A DNA stretch of 34,928 nt from Chromera velia (taxonomy: Eukaryota; Sar; Chromeraceae). The stretch is from contig JAHBMJ010003590.1 in the NCBI GenBank assembly GCA_018398765.1, forward strand, positions 131,648-166,575, given 5' to 3'. Made by a program: the position numbers and the translations under genes. Shown here one piece after another: positions 1-10,525 of the stretch. A model generated the notes under the pieces. It saw only the letters and a program-made list of their open reading frames with translations. It was not told the DNA's origin and ran no database searches. The number at the start of each line of letters is the position of its first letter. Position 1 is the first letter of the stretch.

Positions 1-179
1 AAATACGAGGAAAAAAACTGAATTCAATCTGTTTAAGACTTACTTTTTGACGTCTATAGCTACCTTTACATTCAAAAGTTTAACAAAACAATACAAAAGA
101 TCGATCCTGCAAGCCCTTTCCATCCCCCCCCCTTCTTTTGTGGTCTTCTTTAACTGTTAGCTTTGGCTTTTACCTTGCC
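1..179. other. Window edge, no gene seen
   Basis: AT-rich start of the window with a short C-run near 127-133. I see no coding signal, RNA gene or repeat structure here. Confidence 0.4.
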
Positions 180-352
180 TTTTGGCCTTCTTTCATTCAT
201 CATTCATTCATTTATTCACCTACTCCCTCATTTACTGACGCTTTCTTTCTCTTACTCACTCAACGACTCACTCACCCAGCCTCACTCACTCATTGACTCA
301 CTCCCTCCAACTCCTTCCCACACCACCTTCACTCACTCATCCATTCACTCAC
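180..352. repeat. CATT/CACT tetranucleotide-rich tract, left part
   Basis: Degenerate ATTC and ACTC/CACT units run through this stretch. The same type of sequence resumes at 1414, on the other side of the inverted-repeat element, so the two tracts look like one simple-repeat region split by an insertion. ORFs here are low-complexity artefacts. Confidence 0.8.
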
Positions 353-353
353 C

Positions 354-1413
354 ATAGGGGTCTTAGACTAGATACGGGGGGGGGGNNGGGGGGGGGGGGG
401 TGGCGTAGTATATAGAGATGTGCCTAGGGGCTACGCCTTAAGGACGTTGTATATAAAGGCGTTTTGCCCTAAGAGCAACGCCCCTAGGGTGTTACGTTAT
501 ATGTAGAAGGTTTTAGACAAGCTATGCCTAGGGGGGGGCACTCTGCAAGGTTATGGTAGATTTTGAGCCCAAAATAACATAAAATATAAACAAAAATAAA
601 TTTTTGCGAGCCAGTCCAGCAACCTGGAGCTCCACTTGGTCAAGTTACGTCGAAATCTGATGTTTTTGAAGTGTAAGCTACGTGGTTACTTTGGGTTACC
701 CCCTTGTTATCTTTGTCACACAAAGAGGTTACAGGTTACATCAGGTTACCCAGTTACAAGCATTTTAACCTCAGTAACCAATCAAATTTTCAACTTTTAA
801 AAACATTCAAAATGATGTTCAGAACACGTTTGAATGCTTTTTGAGGGAGGTTACTTCATTTTTGAGGGGGGTCAAAAAAGGTTACGGGTTACCCGGTTAT
901 GGGGGGTTTGGGGGCAAAGTGAGTGTGACATATCATTTTTCATCATTTTTGACTATAACCTGAATTGTTTAACAATTTTGATACCAGTTTTGTGAGTAAC
1001 CAAACGTAACTAATCGATTGGCACCACTTTTGACTGATGGTTATATATCACACATTGTAGGGGGGGGGTGTAGGGTCAGTAACCATGGTATAACCAGCTG
1101 AAGTGCCCCCCTCTAGAGCTATACCTCTTTATTAACAAAAAAAATGAACTGAACTCACAAAAGCTCACAAATAATGATATGGTGCTAGTCACTGTAGTCA
1201 GCTTACATCAGTCTACACCATTCTACACCCTTTTTTCTAGAGCAGCAATCTTTTAAAATCAATCAGAGTTATGGAAGAAGGTCCTTACCGGCATGCAGAT
1301 CTGAATTCAACGGCTCTTAAAGGCTCCTAGGAAGGCCTCCCGAGGCGCTATATATACGCAACGCCCACAACGCCCCCTCATAAGGTGTTGTGATAGCAAT
1401 TCTAGACCCCTAT
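354..1413. mobile_element. Putative 1.06 kb non-autonomous DNA transposon inside a simple repeat
   Basis: The left end reads ATAGGGGTCTTAGA and the right end, on the opposite strand, reads ATAGGGGTCTAGA: short terminal inverted repeats differing by one indel. Both ends abut CACT/CATT repeat. The interior has no ORF of note. It contains a G-homopolymer with an NN gap (about 377-400) and many GGTTAC/GTAACC motifs between 680 and 1090, some in opposite orientation. The target duplication cannot be read because both flanks are repetitive. A non-coding MITE is the likeliest reading; the superfamily is unknown. Confidence 0.55.
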
Positions 1414-1640
1414 CACTCACTTACTCGCACTTACTCGTTCTTTCACCCACTTCCACTCACTTATCCACTCAGTCACTCACTCTCATATTTACTTGCACTC
1501 ACTCGACGCTCACTCACTCACTCACTCACTCACTCATTTATTCACTTACTCACTTATTGACTCATCTTGATATTCAGTCACCCATCTATTCATCTCGATC
1601 CATTTATCCATTCATTTATTCATTCATTTATTCACCCCTC
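1414..1640. repeat. CACT/CATT tetranucleotide-rich tract, right part
   Basis: CACT-type units followed by ATTC-type units, matching the tract left of 354. It probably continued directly into the left tract before the 354-1413 element inserted. Confidence 0.8.
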
Positions 1641-2118
1641 CTGACCTTCGCAGAGAGTCATTTTGTCAGGCAGGCAGTCAGGCACGCAGACACAGCGACA
1701 AGCAAGGACAGCCAGGCACAGACAGGCACAAGCACACTTCTCCCGTCTATCATCGTCTATCTCCATCTCCAGTACGCTTTCTCTGTCTGAAGGCGTATAT
1801 GCTGGTCACGGCGATTCCTGCATCAAAAGATCAACAGCAGCTTAACAAGATCGTACCTCATCGGTTAGCAATGGTTAATTGGCTTCTTTAGCTTACCGGT
1901 CTTAGAGTCAATGCAATCATTTGCTTGTATGAGCATGCATGCATATATGCATATGATTGAATGATTGAATTGCATGCAGGATGCATTAATTCACTGCATG
2001 AAGAACCGTATGAGATTTCTATGCCAGGGCCCTCTGTTAGCCATACAACGCCCGAATTACGGTTTTTTGGTAGTTTTAGAATGGAACAAATCGACAAACT
2101 AGGTTATAGATCCGCCTC

Positions 2119-2160
2119 TCATATATGGGGACGCGGCATGCATGAAAAAACCCTTAATCG
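2119..2160 (+). repeat. Short dispersed repeat shared with the satellite array
   Basis: CATATATGGGGA, then GCGGCATGCATGAAAAAAC. The same roughly 42-45 bp sequence, with small differences, occurs twice within the satellite at 18846-18890 and 19147-19190. Here it sits outside any satellite. Confidence 0.75.
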
Positions 2161-2335
2161 TTTTTCCGTACTAAAAAATTGGCGCCGAAGGCGCCAAGTC
2201 ATAGAAAAACCATAAGGAAAAAAGCCGTAATCCGTAAACCCCTCACAGACCCCCATCGTAACCCTTATATGGACGGTGTATAACTTAGGTTCTATAAGTA
2301 GCTTTAGCGGTCCTAGTACTGTTTGCCATAGACGG

Positions 2336-2413
2336 TCTCATCTCATCTCGTCTCGTCTCGTCTCATCTCGTCTCCTCTCGTCTCGTCTCGTCTTGTCTCG
2401 TCTCGTCTCGTCT
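2336..2413. repeat. TCTCG/TCTCA pentanucleotide microsatellite
   Basis: About fifteen tandem TCTCG-type units with occasional TCTCA and TCTTG variants. Confidence 0.9.
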
Positions 2414-2490
2414 TGGCAGACTGTCACGTCCATCACGATCGATCGCGCAAGCGTATGCATGTACCTTCATCGCGACACCAGACCACCAAC

Positions 2491-2534
2491 GGGCCCCCCG
2501 AAGCACTCATCCAACTGGTTGGGTGTATCACGTT
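2491..2534 (+). repeat. Dispersed 42-bp repeat, copy 1
   Basis: GGCCCCCCGA...CACTCA..CAACTGGTTGGGTGTATC. The reverse complement recurs at 31961-32002 with only three or four differences. Function unknown; possibly the end of an unrecognised mobile element. Confidence 0.75.
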
Positions 2535-3858
2535 ATCATAAACACAATGGGCATAACCCATTCAAATGTAAAAGACAAATTTCTTTTGCTAGTTGAAGTT
2601 GAACCTAGTTCTTTGGATCTATACTTAAGCCGATGTGTATGCTAGCAGTGGGCAGTGCACTGCTGCCAGTGTGACTGGTGTACTAGTTGACATGAATGAA
2701 TGAATGGATGAATGACTACATACAAGAATTTTTTGCGCTACGTACATGACTCAAAGCAAGCTTCGCAAGCAGGACAAGCAAGGGAAGCAAAGCCTCAGAA
2801 CTCTCCTCATGGACAATTGCATTCGTGTTGGCGTTTCCCTACAGCACATGTTGTTCCCCCCACCTCACTCTCGGCCTCTCCCGCCGTACGTCCGCCCTGC
2901 CCACTCCCCAAAATTCCGACTGCATGCAATTTGATGTGCATTGGCCAGATCACTCAGTGGCTTCATTGACAGAGCGACAAAGAGTCGAATTAAACAGCTG
3001 CCGCCGTTTTGCAGGATTGGAGGTGCGTGTCTGCCTGAACTGTTCTCTGTGGCGCACACCCGCTTAGCAATCTTGCAAGAGACGTGCCACAAGAGATCGA
3101 GTCAACCAATTCGTTACCACTTCATTGTGCATGCACTGGTTAACGGTGAATGGGAGCAGGAGGCGTAGACAGATGAAGCATTGAATGCGTGCATGTGGAG
3201 GAATATTCGATTGGTCAATAAACTGATTGACCGGTGACCAGATGGATGGATGGAAGAATATTCAGGCGCGAAGTATGGCTTCGAGCTGCCTTCCTTACAA
3301 GCTCTCTCCCTCACTGACTGTTTTGTGCTTGCTCATCTACTTGTGTTGAGTGTGTTGTTCAGGGTCAAAATTTGTTTGCATGTTGCTTGAAAGAAATTCG
3401 TTTCGACCTCGTCACTTCTTAATTCACCACTGCAGGGACTTGAGGAGGAGGAAAGGACACGGGAAGAAAGGGAGTGAGGAAGGAAGGAAGGAGGGAAAGG
3501 AAGAAAGGAAAGAATGTTCCGTCTTCGGGATCGCCTGCGAGGGGATGGCTGTCTTCCTGCTTTCTCCATCTTCTTTTCTCTTCTCTTCTCTTCTCTTCTC
3601 TTCTCACCTCATCTCTCTGGTCGACAAAAAAACGCATACCGACACATGCATTCATTCATTCATGCAGTAAGTAAGTCAGTCAGCCGATGAGCGGTCCATT
3701 CGGTTCTGATTTAATTCGGTGGCTCGATCTGCAATTTTCTAATTTCATTTCCCCCCCTCCAGTTGAAAGAAGGGGGAGGAAGCTGGGGCACTTCTTTTCG
3801 CCCTGTCAAAGTCTAGGTCGTGCTCTCTCTATCAGTCTTCATCTTATTTTTTCATTCT

Positions 3859-4870
3859 TCAAACTTCATCCTCAGCTGCCTCAGGCTGGTGCTGCTGTAG
3901 CGCTGTCCCAGCCCGTGCTATCATTGCGGCCGCACCGAAGCCAGGATGTCCCATCATACCTCCCCCAAGGCCACTGAAATCATTCTGCTCCTTGCTTGGC
4001 GGTGCCACATGGTGAGCGACGTGAACCCCTGAATTGCTTTTCCCCGACTCGCCTGAATGGCGTTTGTCCCCCGATTTACTTCCTCGTCTCTTTCCCCCCT
4101 CCTCCTGATCTGCCGCCCCGTACAATTCTGCCTTCTCCTTTTCCTTTCCCCCTTCCTTTGAGTCTTCTGCAGAGTCACCCTTTCCCTCTTCCTTTTCCTT
4201 CTCCTCCTCTTCCTCAAGCTCTGCGTACTTCCTCTGCTTCCGAAATACCGTCACCAGCACAGCAGCACAGGCAACAAACGCCACCAACACGTACACCCAG
4301 AAATAGCAAATGAAGTCCAACATTGAGCCGATTGGGGGGGCGTCTGGGTATGTGTTTCTGAGAAAAGGGAGGGTGAACAGAAGTCCGAGGGCGACTCCGG
4401 GAATGTCCCAACTGGCTTCCTTGCCCTCTTTGAAATACAAGATGGCCAGAGTGACGTAGGAGAAACCAAAAAACCAAAGAAGAGTCGTCAGAAGAACGGA
4501 GAGGAAGATTGTGACGAAGGATCGTCTGAAGGTTGTTCTAACCACCAGAGCCTCAGAGCCGTTCCACTGGTAGTTCACCTCCCAGTTGTTGTTCCACCCA
4601 TGGAGGTGACCTGCAAGAGTTGACCGGAGGAAACAATTCTTCACGCATGCTTCTCTAATTTGCCAAGCGAAGTCAGGCGGGCAGGCAGACAGAAATACAT
4701 GCAGACAGTTAGGAAGGACATAGGACAAAAGGAAGAAATGAAGGAACGAATGCAGGAAGAAACGAAAAGAGAAAGGAAGGAAAAAAGAAATGAGGGAATG
4801 AATGAATGAATGAAAGAAGGAAGGAAGGAAGGACGGAAGGAAGGAAGGAAGGAAGGAAGGAAGGAAGGGA

Positions 4871-4917
<47 letters not shown>

Positions 4918-4978
4918 AGAATGGAAGGAATGAAGAGCGAAAGAACGACTGAATGAATAAATGAATGAAAGAAAGAAA

Positions 4979-5018
<40 letters not shown>

Positions 5019-5070
5019 GAAAAGACAAAATGAGGGAAGAAACAAACCACACACACACATGCGCACACGC

Positions 5071-5157
<87 letters not shown>

Positions 5158-5846
5158 CCGTCTTGCGCAAATTGAATGTACACGAAGAATAGAAGAGGAG
5201 AGGAAGAGAGAGGCAGCCAAACACGCCAAAAATATCAGCAAAAAAACCTCGAGACGCCCACTGATCGACCAAGGATGTGTAGGGAGATGGGAAGATCCTC
5301 CAGGCTGCCGTCAGAGAGTCTCCACGAGCCCCTCACTGTGGGGGTCCACCGGTAGCTGTCGAAGGGGTAGAAGTATAGAGGGTCGTCCACCACCAGCATA
5401 AAGTTTGAAGTGGAGATTTTGTTCTCGTCGCCGTCACTGAACGAAAAACTGACGGCGTTGCCAAAGGATACGACGAGGGATCGATCTGATGGGAGTTTGA
5501 AGATGCCTGCGTTTTTGGGAAGGTATTCTGTGTAGGCCCCACTGAACTGCACCTCCGTCTGGATCTCCCCGACGGCTCCTTTGGGCTCGAGGGAATCTAG
5601 ATTCATTCTGAGGAGGACGCCGTCAAAGGGCACTTCACTTAGTCGGTCAGCCTCTACCGGGCGTTTCACGGTGGGAGGGTAGTAGACTCCATCGATATCT
5701 TTCCTTGCTCGTTGGGAAGTCTCCTGGCTCAGCGGAGTAAGAAATGCAGCCAACACCGCGGCGATGGCAAACATGATGACGGTGGTGTAAACGAAGGGGT
5801 TGGACATTCCCCTCTTCTTGGCATTGCCAAACATTTTTCTGCACAT
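3859..5846 (-). CDS. DUF4436-like multi-pass membrane protein, two exons
   Basis: Exons 5846-5270 and 4610-3859 (442 aa); intron 4611-5269 joins in phase 1 with donor G|GTCGAT and acceptor CTTGCAG|GT. Residues about 18-39 form an N-terminal membrane anchor. A lumenal/extracytoplasmic domain follows, with YPFDSY at 160-165. Hydrophobic segments lie near 224-252, 262-276 and 288-315, around an APPIG...D...F.W motif (283-297). The layout and the YPFD and PPIG..D motifs match the DUF4436 family known from actinobacteria; its biochemical function is not established. The tail (316-442) is Glu/Lys-rich, then Gly/Ala/His-rich, and looks cytosolic and disordered. The start is uncertain: ATG at 5846 or 5834 precedes the anchor, while the frame stays open to an ATG at 6035. 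It is divergent from the CBS gene. Confidence 0.8.
4797..5152. repeat. Compound microsatellite filling the intron
   Basis: Consecutive blocks of GAAT, GGAA, GGCA, GAAA, GACA, CA and GA repeats occupy most of the intron of the DUF4436-like gene. On the coding strand this is an extreme pyrimidine-rich tract ending upstream of the acceptor. Long ORFs across it are repeat artefacts. Confidence 0.9.
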
Positions 5847-6439
5847 CTTTGCAAAAGTAACAGATTTCGCTGTTCGAAAATGAGTGTTGCTCGACGAAAG
5901 AGTCTGATTCGCCCGAGAACTCTTCAAAAGTTTTTTTGGCAGCCAAAGCAGCTCTGAAGAAGCTTTTATGCTGAATGAGAGAATTGAGTGGGTTTCTATT
6001 GCGGAGCTCCATGACTGACGCATTGAAGTCGACACTACACCAGTCGACCCGATTGAAGGGCCGATTCAATTAATGGCGCCTGACCTTTGTCATCGTATAC
6101 ATGCAGTTAAATTCATCTCCGCTCGCATTGCGCGCGCCTGCATGTAGACTTTGTTGATCGAATCAAGAATTTTGTCAAGAAGAGCTAGCGCATGCTAGCG
6201 CTCACACCGATACGTACGTACGTGCGCAATGATACGAGGACGCGTCCGGACATGTCAGGACGTCAGCCAAGCTGACGAGGTCGGACAGCGAAGACGTCCC
6301 GTGGTGTCACCACAGCAAGCGTCCAACAGCTTGCATCAGCCAGCCTGCCTTGTTCTCCTTTGTTTGATGGATTGCTGACTCGAAACGGATTCAGAAATCG
6401 CGTTGCCAGCACTCAGACAGACAGGCAGAGAATTCCAGG
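5847..6439. promoter_or_regulatory. Divergent intergenic region between DUF4436-like gene and CBS
   Basis: About 590 bp separate two outward-facing start codons, so both promoters and 5' UTRs should lie here. It contains an ACGTACGTACGTGCGC tract (about 6213-6228) and GCTAGC repeats near 6185-6200. I see no convincing TATA box or other assignable element. The first part (to 6035) may be coding if the upstream ATG is used. Confidence 0.45.
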
Positions 6440-8311
6440 ATGTCGTCTCTCCAAGAAATCTTGAAGCTCGCAGAGAAAGAGGCAGTCATTGAGTTTCCCC
6501 ACTATGCGGGCTGTGACAAGTGCACTTGGAAGCCAAACTCGAAGGAGAAAAGCCCCCACCCTGCCCTCCCCCTGAAACCCCAGCCGAAGATCCTCGACTC
6601 AATTCTCGATGCTATCGGTCGTACCCCCATGGTTCGCTGCAGCCGTCTGGCAGAGCGGCACGGACTGGAGTGCGAACTTCTGGCCAAGTGCGAGTTCATG
6701 TCCGCGGGAGGATCCGTGAAGGACCGGATTGGACTTCGGATGGTGTTGGAGGCCGAAATGGCCGGGAAGTTGAAGAAGGGGGACACCCTCATTGAGCCCA
6801 CCAGCGGGAACACGGGGGTCGGCCTCTCTCTCGCTGCGGCCATCAAAGGATACAAAATGCTCATCACACTTCCCGAGAAAATGTCTGGGGAGAAGGTATG
6901 TTCTTTCACGCAATGAAGAACTTCAAGTCGGTAGACCATCAGTGAGTGTTGCTTGCTTCCCAAGAGACGTATCCCCGTCTCCCCCTTCTGCCTCCGTGGA
7001 CCGTCAGCCGAATTGTTGACGGCCAAAATCGCATCCGCTTCACATGTTTGCCTGTACGCCCTGCACTCTTTGTAGCCCTGAAAGGAACCTCACTTAGGAT
7101 GTCGTCCGTTCCGCTGCATTTTCCTCTTTTCCTTGTCAAACGCTTGTTGGATTGGTGTGCGTCTTTGCGACTTGGACAGGCCGGCTTCGTGTTTGATAAA
7201 AGGGAACCTGTGACTGGAGACACCTGACTGATGTCAAAAATAACGAAACGCGTTCTCAAGCTGAGCACACACCCTCCTTCCAATTGAATCAAATGAGTAA
7301 CTTAGAAGGACGATCGATCGATCGATCGATCCGTCCGTCTGCGTGTCCACTCCACCCGCCACGTGCATGCTTCCTTCAGGTGAACATGATGAAGGCCCTG
7401 GGTGCCGATATTCTCCGCACACCCACGGAGGCGGCATGGAACGCCCCGGAGAGCCACATAGGCCTGGCTCTGAAGCTCAACAAGGTGATCCCCAACAGCC
7501 ACATCCTTGATCAGTACAAAAACCCGGCCAACCCGATGGCACACTACGAGTGGACAGCCGAGGAAATTCTGGAAGCGTGCGAGGGGCAGCTCGATATGGT
7601 CGTACTCACAGCAGGTCTGTCTGTCTGTCAGTAGAAGGGACCTGAGCGAATGCTTTGTCGTTCCTCCTTTCGGGATCAAAACTATTGCCTGGCATGTTTG
7701 TCTTGAGCGTAATTCGGTCAGGAACTCTGGGGGGGAACTTGTTTGTCTTGGGGGGAGGAGGAGAACAGAACGTTTCTTCCGATGTTTGTCTTTAGTGCAC
7801 TTCACTCAGAAAGGAGCGTGTGTTATCAATCGAGATCATACCCGAAGCTTGTTCTCTTCATGTCTTGGTGGCTGCATGTTGCTCTTGTGAGAAGAAGACT
7901 GACTGCCCTCTTTCTCCTTCCCACGGCAAGACAGCACGTGAGCAAAAGCAATTGAATCAATTTCCTTTTCTGCATGCCAATGATCATTCCTCCGTGTGTG
8001 CCTGCAAAAAGGCACTGGAGGGACCCTGACGAGCATCAGCAGGAAGATCGTTTATTTTGATACAGAATTCATACAGAAATAAACGTATGAAAGTAAACGC
8101 ACGTCTGCAGGCACTGGAGGGACCCTGACGGGCATCAGCAGGAAGATCAAGGAGAAGTGCCCGAAGTGCATCGTGGTGGCTGTGGACCCGAAGGGCAGTA
8201 TTTTGGCAGAGCCTCCAGAGCTGAACGAGGACGGAAAGAACCGACCCTACCAGGTGTGGGGGGGTTGGAAGGGGAGGACGGGAGTGGAAGTCAAGGGAGA
8301 CGCGGAGAACA

Positions 8312-8361
<50 letters not shown>

Positions 8362-10525
8362 CCGATGAGAGAGACTTACTTCCTCACTTTGAGCTCAAAA
8401 GAGCAAGATTGAGCGACTCAATGACGTCCTTTTGTTTTTGTCTTCGCTCGTTGATCAACAAACGAAACTAGCAATTTTCTTCTTGTGTTCCCTTATCGTT
8501 TTTGTCTGAGTGAAAACGGACGAACAAGCACAATGGGTGGTCCTGCATTGCAGGTGGAGGGCATCGGGTATGACTTCATCCCGACAGTCCTTGACAGATC
8601 TCTCGTGGATAAGTGGATGAAGTCCGCAGACAGGGAGTCCTTCCTCACTGCCAGAGACCTCATCAGGTTGGTCGGTCGGTCGGTCAGTGCGGGGGGNGGG
8701 GGGGGGGGGGGGGAAGCGGAGCCCGTGGATTGGGAGCGGCAATCGAGGTGAGGGCAGGAACGCTGTAATGATTCTGCAAGCCTCTCTGCTGATTGTCCTT
8801 TTTGTTGTGTTTGCAGGTATGAGGGTTTGCTCTGTGGGGGCAGTAGTGGTGCCGCAATGTGGGGTGCTCTGACGGCGATTAAGGAGATGAACATGAATGT
8901 GAAGGGCAAGAGGGTGGTGGTGCTCCTGCCAGACAGCTCCCGAAACTACATGAGCAAATTTGTAGCGGACGACTGGATGATTGACAGAGGGTCGGTCGGT
9001 CGGTCCGTCAGCTTCTCCGTGTGTATGTGCCCCTTTGCTTTGTTGTCTGACAGAAAGTCTGTCTCTTTGTCTGTTTGTGTTCATGAAGAAAAGCAGGGAA
9101 AGAAACCATATAGTCTGTCTGTCTGCCACTTTGTCTGAGTTATCTTGATGTTCTTTTGTCTTTGTTGCTTTCTTTCTTTTTGTCTGTTGTGTTCATGAAG
9201 AAGAGGGAAAGAAACCATATAGTCATTCTGTCTGCCACTTTGCCCGTCACTCTTTGTCAAGAAGACAGAAAGAGAAGAAAGGTGATCAGCAGCAAGGAAT
9301 GCATTGGAAAGAAGAGTGGGGCAGAAAAATAGAGGAAGATAGCGGATGGTGCTCATTTCCAAAGGAATACGGTATGGAAGCGAGAGAAAGCATGCCGACA
9401 ACATCCACAAAGAAGTCACTAATCTGTCAAGAAGCAGTCACTACGCAGTGAAATGAATTGAAAAAGACATGAAGATGACATTCGGAATCGACTGCTTTTT
9501 TCACCTTCTCCGCCTAATCTAGTCTGTCCATGTGTCTGCCTGCCCGACTCATGGAAGCAGGTTCATGGAAGCTGACTTGACGGGGAGCGCCTCGGAGGAC
9601 CCGATTGACTTCCAGGGGAAGAAGGTGGGGGCTCTGCAGATGCAGCCTCCCGTCACTCTTCATCCCTCTGTGACCTGCTCTGAGGCGGTGATGGTCATGC
9701 ACGACCACGGGATTGATCAGGTCGGTCAGACAGAGGGTGCGTGGGGAAGTGGATGGTTTGGTGGGGTTGCTTGTGCGGAGTTTTGAGGCCTTTGCGAAAA
9801 GAACGCAGGGGCCTAATCGTGCATCTGCCTGAGAGAGTGCAATGGTGCTTCCGACAGGTCTCCTTCATGCCCGAGTGTATGGGGGAACGAGCGATCAGTG
9901 CATGTCCTACAGCGGTAGTTGTGTGTTGTTTCACATGTGAAAGGAGACGAGAGCGCAGACGCAGTTGCCAGCAGCCCTCCGTGTGTGGATTATGAGGGGA
10001 GGGGCCTAGCTTTGATGTAGAGCAGCACATGAGAGAAATTGCAACGCCGAGGAAAAGAGAGGGACGGAGAGAATTCAAATCAGAGAGCTAGACGAATAGA
10101 GACGCGGTTTCAAGGGTTGACCTAGAAAGCAAGATCACCACAAAATAAAAGAAGACATCGGAAGACCCACACTGTTTGTAACGCACACTGAATGTAGGTC
10201 CATGTGTGTTCAGGTCCCCGTGGTAGACCAGGAGGGTGAGATCAGAGGAGTCGTGACGCAGGGGAACCTTGCAGGGTATCTGGGCAGCAAGAGGTGCGTG
10301 GCCTCGGACCCTGTGTCGAAGGTCATGTACCGCACCTTTACTGCCGTCTCTCTGGACACCGCCCTGAGAATGGTGTGGAAGCTGCTGGACAGTGCGCCGT
10401 TTGTTCTGGCAGTTGCAAAGCAGAAGGTGTACAGCACTCAGGGGAGCTTCCAGCAGAGACAGATCGTGGTCGGAGTTATCACTCGCATTGATTTGCTGGC
10501 ACTGCTGACGGGGGAGAGTCAGTGA
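6440..10525 (+). CDS. CBS: Cystathionine beta-synthase, heme/PLP/CBS-pair type
   Basis: Seven exons: 6440-6895, 7380-7614, 8111-8253, 8554-8666, 8817-8990, 9561-9720, 10214-10525 (530 aa). All junctions keep frame. The enzyme condenses serine and homocysteine to cystathionine (cytosolic transsulfuration). An N-terminal heme-binding segment is present: Cys28 in CTW and His40 in SPH align with human Cys52/His65, one residue closer together. The PLP core has SVKDR with Lys94 as Schiff base, SGNTG (122-126), GTGGT loop (231-235), a CPKC redox-type CxxC (247-250) and GLLCGGSSG (319-327). Two CBS domains follow (about 385-450 and 455-530), the regulatory SAM-binding module in animals. Length and order match the animal-type enzyme. 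Heme type is unlike plant or yeast CBS. Introns carry microsatellites and, in intron 2, a partial copy of exon 3. Confidence 0.96.
7308..7337. repeat. GATC tetranucleotide run in CBS intron 1
   Basis: About six CGAT/GATC units grading into CCGT, about 45 bp before the exon 2 acceptor at 7379. Confidence 0.85.
8012..8049 (+). repeat. Partial duplicate of CBS exon 3 start within intron 2
   Basis: These 38 bases match 8111-8148, the first 38 bases of exon 3, with one difference. The copy is preceded by CTGCAAAAAG, so it keeps an AG acceptor dinucleotide. If spliced in from exon 2 it would read on in frame, then run into unrelated sequence and a TAA about 34 bases after the copy. It has no downstream exon, so it looks like a decoy or dead copy. 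Confidence 0.9.
8308..8359. repeat. (CA)n(GA)n microsatellite in CBS intron 3
   Basis: A CA run passes directly into a GA run, the same compound order as in the DUF4436-like gene intron and in intron 7 of the Prx-Grx gene. Confidence 0.95.
8690..8714. repeat. G homopolymer with an N, CBS intron 4
   Basis: A run of about 23 G with one ambiguous base at 8697. It is probably of uncertain true length in the assembly. It lies inside an intron and does not affect the protein. Confidence 0.9.
9060..9252. repeat. Imperfect tandem duplication in CBS intron 5
   Basis: A segment with TTCATGAAGAA, GGGAAAGAAACCATATAGTC and TCTGCCACTTTG occurs at about 9069-9134 and again at about 9183-9243. The divergence suggests an old intronic duplication. 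Confidence 0.8.

Larger units (their letters stand above)
1641..3858. other. Gene-free stretch with dispersed repeats
   Basis: I find no ORF with recognisable protein character. It holds short repeats listed separately, a GGCGCC-AA-GGCGCC-type small palindrome near 2181-2196, CAGG/CAAGCAGG tracts, a purine-rich stretch (about 3437-3514) and a TTCTC pyrimidine run (about 3567-3605). The last part is probably 3' flank of the minus-strand membrane-protein gene. Confidence 0.5.

Noticed and set aside
3437-3605. Purine tract followed by TTCTC tract as a hairpin or H-DNA regulator
   Set aside because: The two tracts are not precise complements and similar tracts are common throughout the window; there is no support for a specific role.
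4611-5241. Long minus-strand ORF continuing upstream of exon 2 of the DUF4436-like gene
   Set aside because: It is a translation of microsatellites (Ser/Phe/Leu and Cys/Val runs). Splicing from 5270 to 4610 gives a sensible protein instead.
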